Assembly (NCBI RefSeq): GCF_015082335.1
Contig: NZ_BLRL01000016.1
Location: forward strand, 34,133 to 98,132
Direction of reading: 5' to 3'
DNA: 64,000 nucleotides
DNA from: Moritella sp. F3
GTDB lineage: Bacteria; Pseudomonadota; Gammaproteobacteria; Enterobacterales; Moritellaceae
Positions 8,738 through 17,896 of the stretch are shown piece by piece. Position 1 is the stretch's first letter. Each line of letters begins with the position of its first letter. Below the pieces are notes generated by a model. The model was not told the DNA's origin. It made no database searches and saw only the letters and a list, made by a program, of their open reading frames with translations. The translations under genes and the position numbers were made by a program.

Positions 8738-10522
8738 TTACTCAGCGTCAGTCGCTTCCTCTTTTTCTTTCTTCACTACAGCAATGCTTAGCTCTTCAAG
8801 TGATGCAGGGTTTGCTTCACTTGGTGCTGATGTTAATAAACACGCAGCTGTTGTAGTTTTAGGGAATGCGATAACGTCACGAATGTTATCAGTACCTGTT
8901 AGCAACATCGCTAGACGGTCTAAACCAAATGCTAAACCAGCATGTGGCGGCGTACCGTACTTAAGTGCTTCAAGTAGGAAACCAAACTTGTCTTGTTGTT
9001 CTTGTGCTTCGATACCTAAGATTTCGAATACCGCTTTTTGCATTTCACCTTTGTGAATACGCACAGAACCGCCACCAACTTCATAGCCGTTAATAACCAT
9101 GTCGTATGCGTCTGAGATTGCGTCAGCAGGGTTAGCTAGTAACTCTTCTGCGTCAACGCCCATAGGTGCTGTGAATGGGTGGTGAACCGCGTGTAGGTTA
9201 CCTTCGCCATCTTCTTCAAACATTGGGAAGTCAACAACCCAAAGTGGTTTCCATTCGTTTGTAGTAAGTTCTAAATCAGTACCTACTTTAAGACGAAGTG
9301 CGCCAAGTGCTTCAGTTACAACTTTGTTTGTATCTGCGCCGAAGAAAATGATATCGCCGTCTTTCGCGTTAGTTCGCTCAAGTAATGCAGTGATAACGTC
9401 AGCAGTTAAGAACTTAGCTACTGGAGACTGTACGCCTTCAGCGCCAGCTGCTACGTCTTTCACTTTCATCCATGCCATGCCTTTCGCGCCATAGATGCCA
9501 ACAAATTTAGTGTATTCATCAATTTGCTTACGAGAAAGTTTAGCACCACCAGTAACACATAATACCGCTACACGACCTTTAGGGTTGTTAGCAGGTTCTG
9601 CAAATACTTTAAATTCAACATCTTTAAGAATGTCAGCAACGTCAACAAGCTCTAACGGGTTACGTAGATCAGGTTTATCTGAACCGAAACGACGCATTGC
9701 ATCAGCATAAGTCATGCTTGGGAACGCTGGTAATTCAACGTCCAAGATTTCTTTCCACATGCTTGTGATTAAACGTTCAGTCACTTCACGCACTTGTGGG
9801 GCAGTCATGAATGAAGTTTCGATATCTATTTGCGTGAATTCAGGCTGACGGTCAGCACGTAAATCTTCATCACGGAAACATTTAACAATTTGGTAGTAAC
9901 GATCAAAACCAGACATCATCAACAGCTGTTTAAATAACTGTGGCGATTGTGGTAAAGCGAAGAATTGACCTTTATGTGTACGGCTTGGTACAAGGTAATC
10001 ACGTGCGCCTTCTGGCGTTGCTTTAGTTAGCACTGGTGTTTCGATATCTAGGAAACCGTGGTCATCCATGAAACGACGTACGAAGTTACTTGCTTTAGCA
10101 CGGATCTTTAAACGGTTGCTCATTTCTGGGCGACGTAGATCGAGGAATCGGTGCTTAAGACGTTGTTCTTCACTATTTACTTGGTTGAAATCAAGCGGTA
10201 GAACGTCTGCTTTATTGATAACTTCAAGTTCTAGACCTTGAACTTCAATACCACCAGTAGCCATGTCTTTGTTTACTTGGCGTTCGTCACGTGCGCGAAC
10301 TTTACCTGTGATTTTCACACAGAATTCGTTACGTAATTGGCTAGCACGTTCAAATACAGCTTCTACATCTGGATCATAAACAACTTGTACAATGCCTTCA
10401 CGGTCACGTAAATCGATAAAAATAACACCGCCTAAATCACGACGACGATTAACCCAACCACACAATTCAACTTGCTGGCCGATATGTGCTTCATTTACTT
10501 GTCCGCAATACACTGTGCGCAT
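8738..10522 (-). CDS. aspS: Aspartyl-tRNA synthetase
   Basis: 594 residues, the bacterial length. It charges tRNA-Asp with aspartate using ATP. Visible features are the N-terminal anticodon-binding OB fold (VELCGWVNRRRDLGGVIFIDLRD split by strands), class II motif 2 (FRDEDLRADRQPEFTQ), the inserted GAD domain typical of bacterial AspRS, and motif 3 (GLAFGLDRLAML). The start at 10522 (MRTVYCG) matches the conserved N-terminus of E. coli AspRS. An upstream in-frame start at 10567 would add 15 unrelated residues and is rejected. The gene is divergent from cmoA-cmoB, a neighbourhood common in gammaproteobacteria. Confidence 0.98.
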   Translation of the reverse strand: MRTVYCGQVNEAHIGQQVELCGWVNRRRDLGGVIFIDLRDREGIVQVVYDPDVEAVFERASQLRNEFCVKITGKVRARDERQVNKDMATGGIEVQGLELEVINKADVLPLDFNQVNSEEQRLKHRFLDLRRPEMSNRLKIRAKASNFVRRFMDDHGFLDIETPVLTKATPEGARDYLVPSRTHKGQFFALPQSPQLFKQLLMMSGFDRYYQIVKCFRDEDLRADRQPEFTQIDIETSFMTAPQVREVTERLITSMWKEILDVELPAFPSMTYADAMRRFGSDKPDLRNPLELVDVADILKDVEFKVFAEPANNPKGRVAVLCVTGGAKLSRKQIDEYTKFVGIYGAKGMAWMKVKDVAAGAEGVQSPVAKFLTADVITALLERTNAKDGDIIFFGADTNKVVTEALGALRLKVGTDLELTTNEWKPLWVVDFPMFEEDGEGNLHAVHHPFTAPMGVDAEELLANPADAISDAYDMVINGYEVGGGSVRIHKGEMQKAVFEILGIEAQEQQDKFGFLLEALKYGTPPHAGLAFGLDRLAMLLTGTDNIRDVIAFPKTTTAACLLTSAPSEANPASLEELSIAVVKKEKEEATDAE

Positions 10523-10893
10523 CTGTATAATCCTACTAATCGATGAATCGGGTAGCCACTTTGGCAACCCTCAAAAAATTACCGTTATTGTAATAGAAAT
10601 TAGCACCGCAACCAATACTTATACTCAAACAACGTAAAGTTATCCCTAAACTGCTCGGAGTTACTCCTTCACAGCGCGTAAATGCGTTGATTATCTCGAC
10701 CGCCATTGCTCCCTGCTGGTTAAATAACCGTTATTTTATTAACAAAAAACACATTATTAGCGCTGAAAAAACCAACACGAGCGCGAAACAAGCAAATTAA
10801 TCCGTCTATATGGTGTTTAGCTAGAGACAAAGCCAGTCAATTTAACTAAAATATGCCGCCTTATTTTGCTAATTTTTATTGCAGGTTATAACA
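10523..10893. other. 371-bp divergent promoter region aspS/cmoA
   Basis: It holds no ORF that I can support. It must carry the promoters of aspS (leftward) and cmoA (rightward). A small palindrome GGTTA-AA-TAACC lies at 10718-10729. Its role is unknown. Confidence 0.5.
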
Positions 10894-11622
10894 ATGCAAC
10901 AACGCGATCAGATTTTCTCAGCCCCGTTAGATCAAATCGGTGATTTCACCTTTGACGAACGTGTTGCAGAAGTATTTCCGGATATGATTAAACGCTCTGT
11001 ACCCGGTTACTCAAATATCATTTCTGCGATTGGCATGATGACCGCGCGTTATGCGCAAGATAATACCCAACTTTATGATTTAGGTTGCTCACTGGGCGCT
11101 GCGACGATTGCTATGCGCCGTAACGTACAAGCAAGCAACTGTAATATCGTAGCGATAGATAACTCACAAGCCATGCTAGAGCGTTGTGAGCGCCATTTAT
11201 CGGCTTATAAAAGTGATACGCCAGTACAAGTATTGTGTGACGATATTTGTGCAGTGGATATCACCAATGCATCTATTGTGGTGCTGAACTTTACCCTGCA
11301 GTTTATTCCATCAGCAGAGCGCCAAGCACTTCTTGCTAAAATTTATGCCGGTTTAGTCCCAGGCGGTATTTTGATCTTGTCAGAAAAATTCTGCTTTGGT
11401 GATGAAAACGTCAATGATTTGCTGATTAATTTACACGAAGATTTTAAACGTGCTAATGGTTATAGCGAGTTAGAAATCAGTCAAAAGCGCAGCGCGATTG
11501 AAGATGTGATGCGTCCCGATAGCATAGAAACTCATTTAAAACGACTTAAAGAAATTGGCTTTAGCAGCGCAAACTCTTGGTTCCAGTGTTTTAATTTTGG
11601 CTCTATGGTTGCGATAAAATAG
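10894..11622 (+). CDS. cmoA: Carboxy-S-adenosyl-L-methionine synthase CmoA
   Basis: 242 residues. It converts SAM and prephenate to carboxy-SAM, the donor for making cmo5U at the tRNA wobble position. It has a class I methyltransferase fold with motif I DLGCSLGAAT, and its N-terminus, FDERVAEVFPDMI followed by RSVPGYSNII, is nearly identical to E. coli CmoA. The start ATG at 10894 matches the family N-terminus. A TTG at 10879 would add five residues. It is followed 89 bp later by cmoB, which uses its product. Confidence 0.97.
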   Translation: MQQRDQIFSAPLDQIGDFTFDERVAEVFPDMIKRSVPGYSNIISAIGMMTARYAQDNTQLYDLGCSLGAATIAMRRNVQASNCNIVAIDNSQAMLERCERHLSAYKSDTPVQVLCDDICAVDITNASIVVLNFTLQFIPSAERQALLAKIYAGLVPGGILILSEKFCFGDENVNDLLINLHEDFKRANGYSELEISQKRSAIEDVMRPDSIETHLKRLKEIGFSSANSWFQCFNFGSMVAIK

Positions 11623-11711
11623 GGTTGCCATTAAATCAGCGCAAGCAATAGCGACAATACACCGAACTAATTTTAAGCAGTAGCATTAATTGAACGTAAT
11701 ATAGGTTACCC

Positions 11712-12704
11712 ATGATCGACTTTTCAAATTTTTACCAGATAATTGCAAAAAACAAGTTACACCATTGGTTATACACCCTACCCGCGCAAATGCACGAGTG
11801 GGAACGCGAACACAAACATGGTTTTTTACCGCGCTGGGAAAAGGTACTAAAGAAGCTACCTAAGATTGAAACTAAGCACATTAACATCACCGACAAATTT
11901 GAAGTTGGCGCGCCAGGTGAATTAAGCGAAAGCGACCTGCGTAAAACCGAAAGCCTGTTACAAAAATTCCACCCGTGGCGTAAAGGCCCGTTCAACATCC
12001 ATGGCATTCACATTGATACTGAATGGCGCAGTGATTGGAAATGGGAACGCCTACGTGAATTTATCTCACCATTAAAATACCGTTACGTGCTTGATGTTGG
12101 TTGCGGTAGCGGCTATCACATGTGGCGTATGCTGGGTGATGACGCTGAATTTGTTGTGGGTATCGACCCAAGCCAATTATTTTTAGTGCAGTTTGAAGCG
12201 ATCCGTCACTTTGCCAATAACGATCAACGCGTACATTTATTACCACTTGGTATTCAAGAATTACCTAAATTACGTGCCTTCGACACAGTTTTCTCGATGG
12301 GTGTCCTGTATCATCGCAAATCGCCAATCGATCATATAGAACAGCTTAAAAATCAGCTACGAGATGGCGGTGAATTAGTATTAGAAACATTAGTCATTGA
12401 TGGTGATGACCAAGCCGTATTAGTACCGGGCGATCGTTATGCACAAATGCGTAATGTCTGGTTCTTACCAAGCTGCGCGGCACTTAAACTGTGGGTTGAA
12501 AAACTCGGTTTTGAAAATGTTCGCATCGTGGATGTCTCTGATACCAGTATCGAAGAACAGCGCGCAACAGAATGGATGCGTAATGAGTCTTTAGTTGATT
12601 TCCTTGATCCAAACGACCACAGTAAAACAGTCGAAGGCTACCCAGCACCAAAGCGCGCGGTATTAATTGCGACAAAACCTTATGCTGAACCGTTAGACGA
12701 ATAA
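11712..12704 (+). CDS. cmoB: tRNA U34 carboxymethyltransferase CmoB
   Basis: 330 residues. It transfers the carboxymethyl group from carboxy-SAM to 5-hydroxyuridine 34 of several tRNAs. The SAM-type fold shows VLDVGCGSGYHMWRML near residue 125. The N-terminal extension (FHPWRKGPF, DTEWRSDWKW) is characteristic of CmoB. Length and order next to cmoA match other gammaproteobacteria. Confidence 0.97.
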   Translation: MIDFSNFYQIIAKNKLHHWLYTLPAQMHEWEREHKHGFLPRWEKVLKKLPKIETKHINITDKFEVGAPGELSESDLRKTESLLQKFHPWRKGPFNIHGIHIDTEWRSDWKWERLREFISPLKYRYVLDVGCGSGYHMWRMLGDDAEFVVGIDPSQLFLVQFEAIRHFANNDQRVHLLPLGIQELPKLRAFDTVFSMGVLYHRKSPIDHIEQLKNQLRDGGELVLETLVIDGDDQAVLVPGDRYAQMRNVWFLPSCAALKLWVEKLGFENVRIVDVSDTSIEEQRATEWMRNESLVDFLDPNDHSKTVEGYPAPKRAVLIATKPYAEPLDE

Positions 12705-12709
12705 AATGA

Positions 12710-12734
12710 TTGAGGCGCTTAATACGCGCCTCAA
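12710..12734 (+). terminator. Hairpin after cmoB
   Basis: TTGAGGCGC (12710-12718) / GCGCCTCAA (12726-12734), a 9-bp GC-rich stem with a 7-nt loop. A second small hairpin (GCGCAT / ATGCGC) lies at 12745-12762. No U-tract follows, so it may only attenuate read-through into the next gene. Confidence 0.4.
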
Positions 12735-12797
12735 CTGACAACAAGCGCATTAAATGATGCGCATTGCCCATAGATTAATTTAGAGTTAACGTTAGAA

Positions 12798-13613
12798 ATG
12801 GATACTTTCAAAAAACCTCATCAATTAATTAAAGCTGTCATACTTAGCGCCCTACTTTCAGGCTGCGCCAATGTCGATCAATTTCTCAATCAAGGAGAAA
12901 GAGCTGAGCAGCTGACAGTGCAAATCGAACAGCAAAGCGAACAAATAGCCTTATTAGTTGAGCAACAAAATACTATTTTAGCAACATTAAGTCAGCAACC
13001 TGAATTCTTCGAGCAGCAAAAGCAAAATATCACTGAGCTTAATACCAAACTTGAAGATTACGTGAAATTACGCCAACAGATCGACAACAACAGTAAAAAT
13101 ATCGCGATCTATGAAGCACAACATAAATTAGACGAAAGTAAAAACGGGCTTGTTATTACACAGTCTTCTGAAGCAATAACTCCGCTTGATAAAAGAGTGA
13201 TCGGTTCTGAAGAACTTGTGCTACTTGATGATTTAACTGAAAAATTTAAAGCTCGTATCGATACCGGTGCTACAACATCATCATTAAACGCGACAGACAT
13301 TGTTGAATTTGAACGTGATGGCACAAAATGGGTACGATTTAGCTTCAATAAAAACCTTACTGATAGCCAAATCATCGAAGCGAAGGTAGCGCGTACCATT
13401 TTAATTCGTCAAGCGAATAGCACAGAACCAACACGCCGCCCTATTATTGAATTACCGGTCCAACTAGGCGATATAAAAACCCTTACCGAGTTTACCCTCG
13501 CCGACCGTAGTCACATGTCTTTCCCGGTATTACTGGGCCGTACATTCTTAAAAGATATTGTCATGGTTGATGTCGCTCGTACTTACACATCAAGCGAAAC
13601 CATCACTCAGTAA
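12798..13613 (+). CDS. Retropepsin-like aspartic protease lipoprotein (RimB/Zn_protease family), copy 1
   Basis: 271 residues. The N-terminal signal ends in a lipobox (LLSGC, Cys about residue 23), so it is a predicted lipoprotein. A Gln-rich coiled-coil stalk runs to about residue 130. The C-terminal domain belongs to the family once called ATP-dependent zinc protease, now recognised as retropepsin-like: D155-T-G-A-T-T-S-S-L-N-A carries the single DTG triad expected of a homodimeric aspartic protease. FPVLLGRTFL near the end is the conserved second motif. It is paralogous to the lipoprotein at 14017, with a nearly identical active-site region, but lies outside that operon. The biological substrate is unknown. 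Confidence 0.85.
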   Translation: MDTFKKPHQLIKAVILSALLSGCANVDQFLNQGERAEQLTVQIEQQSEQIALLVEQQNTILATLSQQPEFFEQQKQNITELNTKLEDYVKLRQQIDNNSKNIAIYEAQHKLDESKNGLVITQSSEAITPLDKRVIGSEELVLLDDLTEKFKARIDTGATTSSLNATDIVEFERDGTKWVRFSFNKNLTDSQIIEAKVARTILIRQANSTEPTRRPIIELPVQLGDIKTLTEFTLADRSHMSFPVLLGRTFLKDIVMVDVARTYTSSETITQ

Positions 13614-14016
13614 TTAATACCATTATTAATGTAGAGTGCGGCGTAATGTATTATCTCGCATTCTACAACTCCTATAACAATCCCCCTCCAGTAATAATCA
13701 GCCCCGATAAATTACAAATTTTAAACAACGACCGTATAAATAATTGATATATAACTATTGTATTAGAGATGTTTCACATTTATGGTATGTCATACTATCG
13801 TTGTTGTGAACATCAAACTTAAAAACAACTATAATCGATTCAATACCATCGTTTTGAGATAGGCAGTCACTACGCTTAAGGGAAACAAGCGGTTTTTTAA
13901 ATATAAATTTATTATTATGTTAAAAATATATATTTTTATATAGGAATAACGGAACTATTATCCCACTTTAGTGAACTAACCCTCTTTTTTCATCAGTCTA
14001 TAGGGCCAAATACCTA
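13614..14016. other. 403-bp AT-rich intergenic region between the two protease lipoproteins
   Basis: No ORF of note. A hairpin with a 10-bp stem including one G-T pair lies at 13631-13640/13657-13666 just after the first gene and may help end its transcript. The rest is very AT-rich and presumably carries the promoter of the 14017-17281 operon. Confidence 0.5.
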
Positions 14017-14820
14017 ATGAAAAATACAACTACAATTCGCACATTAAAAACCTCAAAAGTCGCCATTGCTAGTGCTCTTAGCCTTGTATTTTTAAATGGC
14101 TGTGCCATGACACAAAATAAAGCGAATACAGAGATAGTCAGTAAACAGCAAACACAAATAGAAACAATTTTGCAGCAACAACAGCAAATATTAACAACGT
14201 TACAAGCACAACCAGATAAGTTCAAAGAACAAGATGAAGCCATTGGCAAACTAACTGAACAACTTGATGGATTAGGAGCGCAGAAACCAGCAAGTAAAGT
14301 GGTTCCAGTCGTCATACCAACAACACAAAAAGTAAAAAGTGACATCGCTGGTAAAGTTATTCTAGGGCAAGAGGAATGGATTTGGTTTGATCAATTACAG
14401 ACTAATTTCAAATCACGTGTCGATACAGGCGCAACAACCTCATCATTAAATGCGACTGACATCGTTAAATTTGAACGTGATGGCCGTGATTGGGTTAAAT
14501 TCAATTTATCCCACAAAGATGATAATGAAGTATTTCCGATTGAAGCACCCGTTGTCCGCACCGTTAAAATTCGTCAAACCAATGCCACTAAAGCATTGGA
14601 ACGCTATGTTGTTAGTATACCCGTTGAGCTTGGTAGTATAAAAACAGAAACTGAATTTACACTAGCAGATCGTAGCCGCATGACGTTCCCAATTCTATTA
14701 GGCCGCACGTTCTTAAAAGACATTGCAGTTGTCGATGTGGCAAAAGAGTATACTCAACCGAAAAATAAACCCGCGTCTATTAAAAAACAACCCACTTCAG
14801 CTAAAAAAGGGACTAACTAA
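14017..14820 (+). CDS. Retropepsin-like aspartic protease lipoprotein, copy 2
   Basis: 267 residues. A lipobox (LNGC) predicts lipidation. A Gln-rich coiled coil (residues about 40-90) precedes the protease domain, with the active-site motif D136-T-G-A-T-T-S-S-L-N-A and the late motif FPILLGRTFL. A Lys-rich tail (KKQPTSAKKG) is absent from copy 1. It is the first gene of a three-gene operon: 2 bp separate its stop from the 7TM transglutaminase-like gene, which overlaps the ATP-grasp gene. Families of this kind co-occur in predicted amidoligase neighbourhoods, where the peptidase would trim or remove the ligated peptide. Lipidation puts the active site in the periplasm, and the exact substrate is open. 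Confidence 0.85.
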   Translation: MKNTTTIRTLKTSKVAIASALSLVFLNGCAMTQNKANTEIVSKQQTQIETILQQQQQILTTLQAQPDKFKEQDEAIGKLTEQLDGLGAQKPASKVVPVVIPTTQKVKSDIAGKVILGQEEWIWFDQLQTNFKSRVDTGATTSSLNATDIVKFERDGRDWVKFNLSHKDDNEVFPIEAPVVRTVKIRQTNATKALERYVVSIPVELGSIKTETEFTLADRSRMTFPILLGRTFLKDIAVVDVAKEYTQPKNKPASIKKQPTSAKKGTN

Positions 14821-14822
14821 TC

Positions 14823-16319
14823 ATGCCTTCTAAGATCCCATTTCGCATTTTCGTTGCGATACTTTTCCTACTTGGAGTTGGCAGCATTGCACAACGCCAT
14901 TACACTGGTGAGATCCCTTGGTTACCAGGTGAAACTTACTCAACATGGATGATTGAAGCAAAAGTTGAATTTACCGCACAAGGCGATGCAGTTAATGCAT
15001 CTTTTGCTACACCTTCAACACAAAGCAATTTTACTGTTTTAAATCAAACAGCCGCATCTCCAGGTTATGGATTATCGTTTGTTGATGATCGTGCACAATG
15101 GACAATTCGTAACGCCGAAGGTAAGCAAGACCTATACTACAAAGTAAATGTGCTAACCAACGATATCCCATTAGATGTCATTAATGAACAAGATGTGAGT
15201 ATTCATAAAACGACTTGGTTACCGCCTTATGATATAGCGGCAGAACAAATTGTTAGCAGCGCTATGGAAAAAAGCGCCGATGCATTTTCATATAGCCGTG
15301 AACTTTTGAAATTACTTTCTGCGGATGATTTAGGCCAAAATGCTGAATTAATGCTGCAGCAGAACAGTAAATCAGATTTATTTGTGGCCTTATTAAATGA
15401 AGCCAATATCCCAGCTTTACTGGTTAAAGGTTTGTATCTTGAAGACGGTCGACGTCAGCAACAGCTACAACCTTTCGTATTAGTATTTAGCGAAGATGAT
15501 ACTCGCTTAATTGATGTGAAATTAGGTAAAACAGCAGATGCGAAAAACCTCCTGCTTTGGGAACAAAACGGCGAACCAACATTAGATCTTATTGGTGGCT
15601 CAAACTCGCGTGTGAGCTTCTCTATTATTCAGCAAACTCAGCCTGTGATGCAGGTATTAAAAGAAAAAGCTGATAGTACTAACCTCTCTAATTTCAGTAT
15701 TTATAGCCTGCCACTTGAAGAACAAGCGTTATTCAAAGGCATTTTACTTATTCCACTCGGTGTGATGATCGTGGTGATGATGCGTATCCTTATTGGACTA
15801 CGTACATCAGGTACTTTCATGCCGGTTCTAATCGCCATGGCTTTTGTACAAACAAGTTTAGCTACCGGTCTGATTGGCTTTACTCTGATTGTCGGTATCG
15901 GCTTAGTGATCCGTTCTTACCTGTCCCGATTAAACTTACTGCTTGTCTCGCGAATATCCGTGGTCATCATTACCGTGATAGCCATTATCTGCCTATTCTC
16001 GGTATTATCATACAAAATTGGCTTAACTGAAGGTCTGAAAATCACCTTCTTCCCAATGATTATCCTATCTTGGACTATCGAACGTATGTCAATTCTATGG
16101 GAAGAAGAGGGCCCGAAAGAAGTATTCGCTCAAGGTGGTGGTAGCTTATTTGTTGCCGTACTTGTCTACCTAACAATTAGCAATGAAGTACTCCGTTACT
16201 GGGCATTCAACTTCCTCGGTTTACAGCTTATCATTATGTCTATTATCTTAATGCTAGGTACTTATACCGGTTACCGTTTGCTTGAATTACGCCGCTTTAA
16301 AGACATGCAAGGTGACTAA
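14823..16319 (+). CDS. Inactive transglutaminase fused to seven-transmembrane domain
   Basis: 498 residues. An N-terminal membrane anchor (FRIFVAILFLLGVG) precedes a periplasmic domain of about 270 residues. That domain contains a transglutaminase-like core, but I see no Cys-His-Asp triad: in the region that should carry the nucleophile (LFVALLNEANIPALLVKGLY) there is no Cys. The C-terminal half (about 300-490) is strongly hydrophobic, with about seven helices. This matches the family described as inactive transglutaminase plus 7TM. The start lies 2 bp after the protease gene, and the stop overlaps the ATP-grasp start (TAATG). It probably binds a peptide in the periplasm and presents or conveys it across the membrane to or from the ligase. 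Confidence 0.85.
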   Translation: MPSKIPFRIFVAILFLLGVGSIAQRHYTGEIPWLPGETYSTWMIEAKVEFTAQGDAVNASFATPSTQSNFTVLNQTAASPGYGLSFVDDRAQWTIRNAEGKQDLYYKVNVLTNDIPLDVINEQDVSIHKTTWLPPYDIAAEQIVSSAMEKSADAFSYSRELLKLLSADDLGQNAELMLQQNSKSDLFVALLNEANIPALLVKGLYLEDGRRQQQLQPFVLVFSEDDTRLIDVKLGKTADAKNLLLWEQNGEPTLDLIGGSNSRVSFSIIQQTQPVMQVLKEKADSTNLSNFSIYSLPLEEQALFKGILLIPLGVMIVVMMRILIGLRTSGTFMPVLIAMAFVQTSLATGLIGFTLIVGIGLVIRSYLSRLNLLLVSRISVVIITVIAIICLFSVLSYKIGLTEGLKITFFPMIILSWTIERMSILWEEEGPKEVFAQGGGSLFVAVLVYLTISNEVLRYWAFNFLGLQLIIMSIILMLGTYTGYRLLELRRFKDMQGD

Positions 16320-17281
16320 TGATGACATTTTCATTTTTTAAAGAGTTTGCTCAACCACGGAAACTAAAGCAACAGGGTATCTTGGGAATGAACCAGCGTA
16401 ATAATATGTATATATCACGCTACAACCCAAGAAAGCTGTTTCCATTAGTGGACAACAAACTAAAGACCAAGCAGATAGCTGAAGACGCTAATGTCAGCAC
16501 GCCAGAGTTGCTTGGCGTTATTGATAACCAACATTCGGTTAAATCGGTTGATAAGCTTATTGCTGGGCTTAATGGCTTTGTGATCAAGCCTGCTAAAGGC
16601 TCTGGTGGTAAAGGTATTTTAGTCATAACCAAAGTCGAAGGCGGGCGTTATTACAAGCCTAGTGGCAGCGAATGCTCTATCGATGATATTGAACGTCATT
16701 GCTCGAATATCTTAGCGGGTTTATTCTCGCTCGGTGGTGGTATCGATGTCGCGGTTGTGGAAGCACTGATCGTCTTTGATGATAGCTTTGAAGGTTATAG
16801 CTTTGAAGGTGTGCCAGACGTACGCGTTATTGTATTCAAAGGCATTCCAATGATGGCCATGATGCGTTTATCAACCTCGATGTCTGATGGTAAGGCTAAT
16901 TTACACCAAGGCGCTGTCGGTGTTGGTATCAACATCACTACAGGTGAAGCGTTAAACGCGGTTCAGTATGATGAAATGGTAAGTCATCACCCTGACACCC
17001 AAAAAGAATTAGCGCTGCTAAAAGTACCGCACTGGGAGGAAGTTATTCGGTTAGCTGCTCAGTGTTATGATATATCAGGCTTAGGCTATCTTGGTGCCGA
17101 TGTGGTATTAGATCGTGATCATGGACCTATGCTGCTAGAGTTGAACGCCCGTCCAGGACTGGCGATTCAGATTGCAAATGGCATGGGATTACTACCAAGA
17201 TTACAACAAATCGAAGCCGCTAATACCGAAAGCATGAATTTAGACCAACGACTTGCTTATTGTAAGCAACATTTCGGTTAA
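16319..17281 (+). CDS. RimK-like ATP-grasp ligase (alpha-L-glutamate ligase-like)
   Basis: 320 residues, cytosolic, no signal. It is an ATP-grasp fold: the nucleotide-binding strand-loop GFVIKPAKGSGGKGILVI around residue 82, and the metal-binding LLELNARPGL around residue 270. It resembles the alpha-L-glutamate ligase-like group. It should form an amide bond between an amino acid (perhaps glutamate) and a carboxylate acceptor at the cost of ATP. The first codon overlaps the stop of the 7TM gene, so translation is coupled. A second ATG at 16322 is equally possible. A strong terminator follows. The acceptor is not identifiable from sequence. Confidence 0.88.
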   Translation: MMTFSFFKEFAQPRKLKQQGILGMNQRNNMYISRYNPRKLFPLVDNKLKTKQIAEDANVSTPELLGVIDNQHSVKSVDKLIAGLNGFVIKPAKGSGGKGILVITKVEGGRYYKPSGSECSIDDIERHCSNILAGLFSLGGGIDVAVVEALIVFDDSFEGYSFEGVPDVRVIVFKGIPMMAMMRLSTSMSDGKANLHQGAVGVGINITTGEALNAVQYDEMVSHHPDTQKELALLKVPHWEEVIRLAAQCYDISGLGYLGADVVLDRDHGPMLLELNARPGLAIQIANGMGLLPRLQQIEAANTESMNLDQRLAYCKQHFG

Positions 17282-17315
17282 GAGTCTGAAAAAGTGTTCT
17301 GAATAAAAACAACAT

Positions 17316-17353
17316 AAAAAAAGGCATATAGTGAGCGCTATATGCCTTTTTTA
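17316..17353. terminator. Bidirectional intrinsic terminator
   Basis: GGCATATAG (17323-17331) / CTATATGCC (17338-17346) with flanking A-run and T-run and a 6-nt loop. It separates the convergent ATP-grasp and YfcZ-like genes. Confidence 0.88.
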
Positions 17354-17425
17354 TTCAATACACTGTCAACCTACCTAGCGTCGAGCCAAGACAAACTATA
17401 TTGAATAGAATAATCCAGCCACAAA

Positions 17426-17719
17426 CTAAGCCATTAAATGGCGTAAGTTCATTTCAAAAATCATTTTTTCAGCAGTACATGTAAATTGTAACGTCACTAG
17501 GTAAGCATTTTCACCCTGTGCAGTAAAATCAATCGTGACTTCTTCATCAAATTGCTCATTCACATATGCTTCAAGTTCACTGCGTTTTTCATCTGCAGCA
17601 ACTTGTGAATCAAAGGAAATAGGGAAAGATAGCTCAGTATCATCAGGTTGGATAATACTGCCGATTTCAGCAAATGCACCACAGCAATCTTTAATATCAG
17701 TATTGTTATTATTCGACAT
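17426..17719 (-). CDS. YfcZ/YiiS-family protein (DUF406)
   Basis: 97 residues. The Cys pair near the N-terminus (KDCCGAFAEIGSII), the central DEKRSELEAYVNEQ stretch and the C-terminal ending (FTCTAEKMIFEMNLR) match the YfcZ/YiiS family of small cytosolic proteins. No function is established for the family. It is downstream of the ferritin gene on the same strand but separated by a terminator-like hairpin, so it is probably transcribed on its own. Confidence 0.85.
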   Translation of the reverse strand: MSNNNNTDIKDCCGAFAEIGSIIQPDDTELSFPISFDSQVAADEKRSELEAYVNEQFDEEVTIDFTAQGENAYLVTLQFTCTAEKMIFEMNLRHLMA

Positions 17720-17795
17720 AATTATTCTACCTATTCATTTAAGTTTACGTTCTACACGAGCAACCATACCACTAAAGTGTAAGTTAAAAAAACAA

Positions 17796-17827
17796 AAAAC
17801 CGCTAATACCTAAGCATAAGCGGTTTT
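17796..17827 (-). terminator. Terminator of the ferritin gene
   Basis: AAAACCGCT (17796-17804) / AGCGGTTTT (17819-17827). Read on the minus strand, the hairpin is followed by a run of T (complement of 17785-17799), as expected for an intrinsic terminator after the ferritin gene. Confidence 0.7.
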
Positions 17828-17896
17828 ATATCAAAAAAGTCGTCACTTTAAACGAATAACAATACGTTCACGCGTACAGTGCGATGCTAAAACGAA

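Noticed and set aside
8784..9056. ORFs antisense to aspS (plus 8784-9056, 9495-9710, 10392-10637)
   Set aside because: They lie fully or mostly over a certain aspS reading frame and show no family pattern; codon shadows.
10523..10567. Longer aspS start adding 15 residues
   Set aside because: MRTVYCG at 10522 aligns with the conserved N-terminus of AspRS; the extra residues are unrelated.
12484..12771. ORFs antisense to cmoB (minus 12484-12771, 12061-12246)
   Set aside because: Overlap of a certain gene, no supporting features.
13998..14345. Minus-strand ORF rich in Cys over the second protease lipoprotein
   Set aside because: The Cys content comes from reading Gln/Lys codons of the coiled coil in antisense.
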